The position numbers and the translations under genes are program-made. Source: JBBQSN01 sp038213835 (GTDB lineage: Bacteria; Actinomycetota; Actinomycetes; Actinomycetales; CAWJMD01). From it: a stretch of DNA of 17,559 nucleotides. This document shows, one piece after another, positions 15,160-17,559 of the stretch; positions within the stretch are counted from its first letter, which is position 1, and every line of letters begins with the position of its first letter. The notes below the pieces were generated by a model. That model searched no databases, was not told where the DNA came from, and worked only from the letters and a program-made list of their open reading frames with translations. The stretch is from assembly GCA_038213835.1 (NCBI GenBank), contig JBBQSN010000071.1, positions 1-17,559 on the forward strand, written 5' to 3'.

Positions 15160-16257
15160 ATGCGCACACTCGCCAAGGCGCTGGCGGTCTCCGCCGTCGT
15201 CGCTCTCGCACTGACCGGATGCGGACGGTCCGAGCCCACCACCACAGGCCCCGACGCCGCCGGCAGCTCCGCCGGGGGGTTCGAGGAGGGAGCCCTCATC
15301 GGCATCTCCCTCCCCCAGAAGACCTCCGAGAACTGGGTCCTCGCAGAGGAGCTGTTCAAGACAGGCCTCGCAGACGCGGGCTACGAGGCCGACGTCCAGT
15401 TCGCCAACGGGGGTGTCTCGGAGCAGCAGAACCAGATCCAGTCGATGGTGACCAAGGGCGCCAAGGTCATCGTCGTCGGTGCGATCGACGGCTCCCAGCT
15501 GGGCAGCCAGGTCGAGGCCGCCCGCGACGCCGGCGCGGTCGTGATCGCCTACGACCGGCTGCTGAAGAACACCGACGCGGTCGACTACTACGTGGCCTAC
15601 GACAACTTCGAGGTGGGCGTCCTGCAGGGGAACGCCCTCCTGGAGGGCATGGCCGCGAAGAAGCCCGAGGGCCCCTACAACATCGAGCTGTTCGCCGGCT
15701 CGCCGGACGACGCCAACGCGCAGGTCTTCTTCGATGGCGCCATGAGCGTGCTGCAGCCGAAGATCGACGACGGGACCCTGGTCGTCCCCTCGGGCCAGCT
15801 GGAGTTCAACCAGGTCGTCACCCAGGGGTGGAAGGCCGAGAACGCGCAGCGGCGCATGGACACCCTGATGACCTCGAGCTACGCCTCAGCCGAGCTGGAC
15901 GGCGTGTTGTCGCCCAACGACACCCTGGGCCGCGCGGTCATCACCTCGGTGAAGGCGGCCGGCAAGCCCGTCCCGGTCGTGACCGGTCAGGACTCCGAGG
16001 TCGAGTCGGTCAAGTCGATCATGGCCGGCGAGCAGTACTCCACGATCAACAAGGACACCCGCGACCTGGTCAAGGCGACCCTGGAGATGGTGCAGGCGCT
16101 GCAGGCGGGGGAGGAGCCGACCGTCACCGACACAGAGAGCTACGACAACGGCGTCAAGGTCGTCCCCGCCAACCTGCTGCCACCGCAGATCGTCACGAAG
16201 GAGAACGCCAAGGAGGCCTACGCGGACGACCCGACGCTGTCCGAGCTGACCGGGTGA
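15160..16257 (+). CDS. chvE: ChvE-type sugar-binding lipoprotein
   Basis: 365-residue receptor of the ABC importer (Peripla_BP_4 family). The N-terminus is a lipoprotein signal, MRTLAKALAVSAV then lipobox LTGC with Cys21, so it would be anchored outside the membrane. Mature segments closely resemble ChvE: VTKGAKVIVVGAIDGSQL, IAYDRLLKN, VDYYVAYDNFEVGVLQG, GPYNIELFAGSPDD, FFDGAMSVL, VTGQDSEVESVKSIMAGEQYS and YDNGVKVVP. ChvE-like receptors bind aldoses such as galactose, glucose, arabinose and xylose; the exact ligand cannot be read from sequence. ATG 15160 is preceded by AAGGTGA with about 8 nt spacing; GTG 15148 is a less likely start. It is the last gene of its operon, whereas the receptor is usually first. 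Confidence 0.94.
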   Translation: MRTLAKALAVSAVVALALTGCGRSEPTTTGPDAAGSSAGGFEEGALIGISLPQKTSENWVLAEELFKTGLADAGYEADVQFANGGVSEQQNQIQSMVTKGAKVIVVGAIDGSQLGSQVEAARDAGAVVIAYDRLLKNTDAVDYYVAYDNFEVGVLQGNALLEGMAAKKPEGPYNIELFAGSPDDANAQVFFDGAMSVLQPKIDDGTLVVPSGQLEFNQVVTQGWKAENAQRRMDTLMTSSYASAELDGVLSPNDTLGRAVITSVKAAGKPVPVVTGQDSEVESVKSIMAGEQYSTINKDTRDLVKATLEMVQALQAGEEPTVTDTESYDNGVKVVPANLLPPQIVTKENAKEAYADDPTLSELTG

Positions 16258-16264
16258 CCTGATA

Positions 16265-16321
16265 CCGCAGCCCCCCCGTCGGGCCTGGGTCGTCTCGTCG
16301 ACCCGGGCCCGACGGCTGCGG
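16265..16321 (+). terminator. strong hairpin ending the sugar transporter operon
   Basis: A 17-nt arm (16276-16292) pairs fully with 16299-16315, including one G-U pair, around a 6-nt loop (TCTCGT). CCGCAG (16265-16270) and CTGCGG (16316-16321) extend the stem past a 5-C bulge. It starts 8 nt after the receptor stop. There is no T tract, as is common in high-GC Actinomycetota. It lies between convergent genes and may also stop transcripts of the oxidoreductase gene. Confidence 0.8.
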
Positions 16322-16403
16322 GAGGGCCGCACCGCCTGCTCAAGCGGCAGCGCCCGCACGTCGACAGCCCGGTCGGCCTCCGAGCGAACCGTGGCACCTC
16401 GGG

Positions 16404-17447
16404 TCAGGCGTCCTGGGTGGCTACCGGGAAGTCCCGGTGGATGGACTCGATGATCGAGACGACGGCGACCGCGTCGGCGGGGTCGACGGGAAGCGGCCCG
16501 CCGCGCAGCAGGGCGTCTGCGAGACGCCGGTAGAAGGTGGCGTAGCTGCCGTGAAGCGTCGGCACCCGCCGCAGCGAACCATCGACCCCGAGCCGTCCCC
16601 AGCACGACTCAGGCTCTCGGGCGAACTCCGGGTCGGTGGGCAGGGCACCGGCCTTCAACGCCGCTTCCTGCGGGTCCAGCCCCCACTTCGTGTAGGCGGC
16701 CCGGGAGCCGAGCAGATGGAACCGTGGCCCCACCTGGGCGGCCATCGCGTTCATCGACAGGTGTGAACGGACGCCCGAGCGGTGCAGAATAGAGACGAAC
16801 GCGTCGTCCTCGGCACCACCGCCCGAACGGTGCGTCGACAGCTCGGCCTGGACGCTCTCGACGGGACCGAACAGCTGGATGGCCTGGTCGATGAGATGGG
16901 CCCCGAGGTCGAAGAGGACGCCACCCCCTTGGCTCGGCGTCGATTCCGCCTTCCACGCCTTGATCTCCACCGGTTTCCACCACTCGAACCGGGACTCGAA
17001 CCGTCGGACGTCCCCGAGGTGGCCCTTGTCGACCAACGAGCGCAGGGTGAGGAAGTCGCCGTCCCAGCGCCGGTTCTGGAACACGGTCAGGGCGACGCCC
17101 CGCCGATCCGCGTGCTCGACGAGCGACTCGCCCTCCGACGCCGTGACGGCCAGCGGCTTGTCGACGACGACGGCCAGCCCGGCGTCGATGGACCGGCGCG
17201 CGAGCGGTACGTGGGTAGCGGGAGGGGACCCGACCACGACGAGGTCGAGGGAGCCGGCGAGGTCGAAGACATCGTGGGGGCGCGGGACGATCCGAGCCTG
17301 CGGGTACCGCTCGCCTGCCTCGGCCACCCGCTCCGGACTGCCCGTCACGACGACGTCGAGGGAGTACTCGGGGTCTCCGTGCAGGAACGGGGCGTGGAAC
17401 ACCCGGCCCGCCGTGCCGAACCCGATGAGCGCGGTACGAATCGTCAT
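16404..17447 (-). CDS. Gfo/Idh/MocA family NAD(P)-dependent oxidoreductase
   Basis: 347-residue soluble dehydrogenase. The Rossmann motif GFGTAGRVFHAP (9-20) is like that of the YvaA/IolU/YdgJ group. The catalytic lysine lies in VDKPLAV (Lys97), and the Asp/His pair in FDLGAHLIDQ (Asp180, His184) is intact. This family oxidises or reduces sugars and inositols such as glucose, scyllo-inositol and aldopyranoses; the substrate is not readable from sequence. The start is ATG 17447 with GGGGAGG 4 nt upstream; the open frame to 17495 lacks similarity to family members. It is convergent with the ChvE-type transporter and may act on the imported sugar, which is inference from position only. Confidence 0.93.
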   Translation of the reverse strand: MTIRTALIGFGTAGRVFHAPFLHGDPEYSLDVVVTGSPERVAEAGERYPQARIVPRPHDVFDLAGSLDLVVVGSPPATHVPLARRSIDAGLAVVVDKPLAVTASEGESLVEHADRRGVALTVFQNRRWDGDFLTLRSLVDKGHLGDVRRFESRFEWWKPVEIKAWKAESTPSQGGGVLFDLGAHLIDQAIQLFGPVESVQAELSTHRSGGGAEDDAFVSILHRSGVRSHLSMNAMAAQVGPRFHLLGSRAAYTKWGLDPQEAALKAGALPTDPEFAREPESCWGRLGVDGSLRRVPTLHGSYATFYRRLADALLRGGPLPVDPADAVAVVSIIESIHRDFPVATQDA

Positions 17448-17476
17448 CAGGCCTCCCCTCGCGCACGAGGACCAGA

Positions 17477-17496
17477 GCACGGCACGGCACGGCACG
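17477..17496. repeat. GCACG x 4 tandem repeat in 5' leader
   Basis: Four exact copies of the 5-mer GCACG, 30-49 bp upstream of the oxidoreductase start codon. It lies in the presumed leader of that gene; copy number could vary by slippage. Confidence 0.7.
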
Positions 17497-17517
17497 GTAC
17501 CCCCCCGGCAGACTGTG

Positions 17518-17544
17518 AGGGTAGGCCCACCCGCAGCCCGTCAC
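17518..17544 (-). promoter_or_regulatory. weak candidate promoter of the oxidoreductase gene
   Basis: On the minus strand TACCCT (17523-17518) is a TAnnnT box, and GTGACG (17544-17539) is a partial -35 with a short 15-bp spacer. The leader would be about 65 nt and include the GCACG repeats. Confidence 0.25.
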
Positions 17545-17559
17545 ACATCGAGCGGACAG

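Noticed and set aside
17477..17496. GCACG repeats as a CRISPR or transposon end
   Set aside because: The units are 5 bp with no spacers and there is no associated gene; it is a simple tandem repeat.

Overview
This window is high-GC actinobacterial DNA. The evidence is heavy G/C use at third codon positions, GTG starts, TAnnnT -10 boxes placed 6-8 nt before start codons (leaderless genes), a transmembrane Ser/Thr kinase, and a linked lipB / TIGR01777 epimerase / E2 / E3 / pepA / gcvT set. A Nocardioidaceae-like genome is my best guess; this is an inference from gene content only. Most of the window is chromosomal core. The last third is a sugar-uptake cassette.

Layout. (1) 1-767, minus: lipB, running off the left edge. 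It is unusual because a complete octanoyltransferase is followed in frame by the start of a second copy. (2) 804-2390, plus: a membrane Ser/Thr protein kinase divergent from lipB, with overlapping -10-like boxes. (3) 2504-6970, minus, probably one operon transcribed lpdA (E3), E2 acyltransferase with two lipoyl domains, then a TIGR01777-type NAD(P)-dependent epimerase. (4) 7119-7496, plus: a small conserved-looking gene of unknown function, convergent with pepA (7503-9032, minus); a palindrome holds both stop codons. (5) 9190-11799, plus: gcvT, a dihydrofolate-reductase-like (RibD-C) protein, then hisF. (6) 11800-12192: a gene-free stretch of lower GC (about 64% by hand count over 11821-12180). 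It carries palindromes and repeated GTTGCAC motifs and probably holds the control region of the next operon. (7) 12193-16257, plus: a CUT2-type monosaccharide ABC transporter of the MmsA-MmsB-ChvE (GguA-GguB-ChvE) type, ordered ATPase, permease, lipoprotein receptor. (8) A strong hairpin at 16265-16321. (9) 16404-17447, minus: a Gfo/Idh/MocA oxidoreductase, tail to tail with the transporter.

How the genes connect. LipB starts lipoylation of E2-type domains, E2 carries the lipoyl arms, LpdA reoxidises them, and the glycine cleavage system (GcvT) also uses a lipoylated carrier and E3. The left half is therefore a lipoate-dependent 2-oxoacid/glycine module. The right half is a sugar import and probable sugar or polyol oxidation module. 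I see no CRISPR array, tRNA, rRNA, transposase or phage gene. The most notable observations are the in-frame internal duplication in lipB, the loss of a proper stop in the DHFR-like gene (145-nt out-of-frame overlap with hisF), the inverted-repeat element at 2428-2485, and the possible operator region before the sugar transporter. I found no convincing wholly new multi-gene system.
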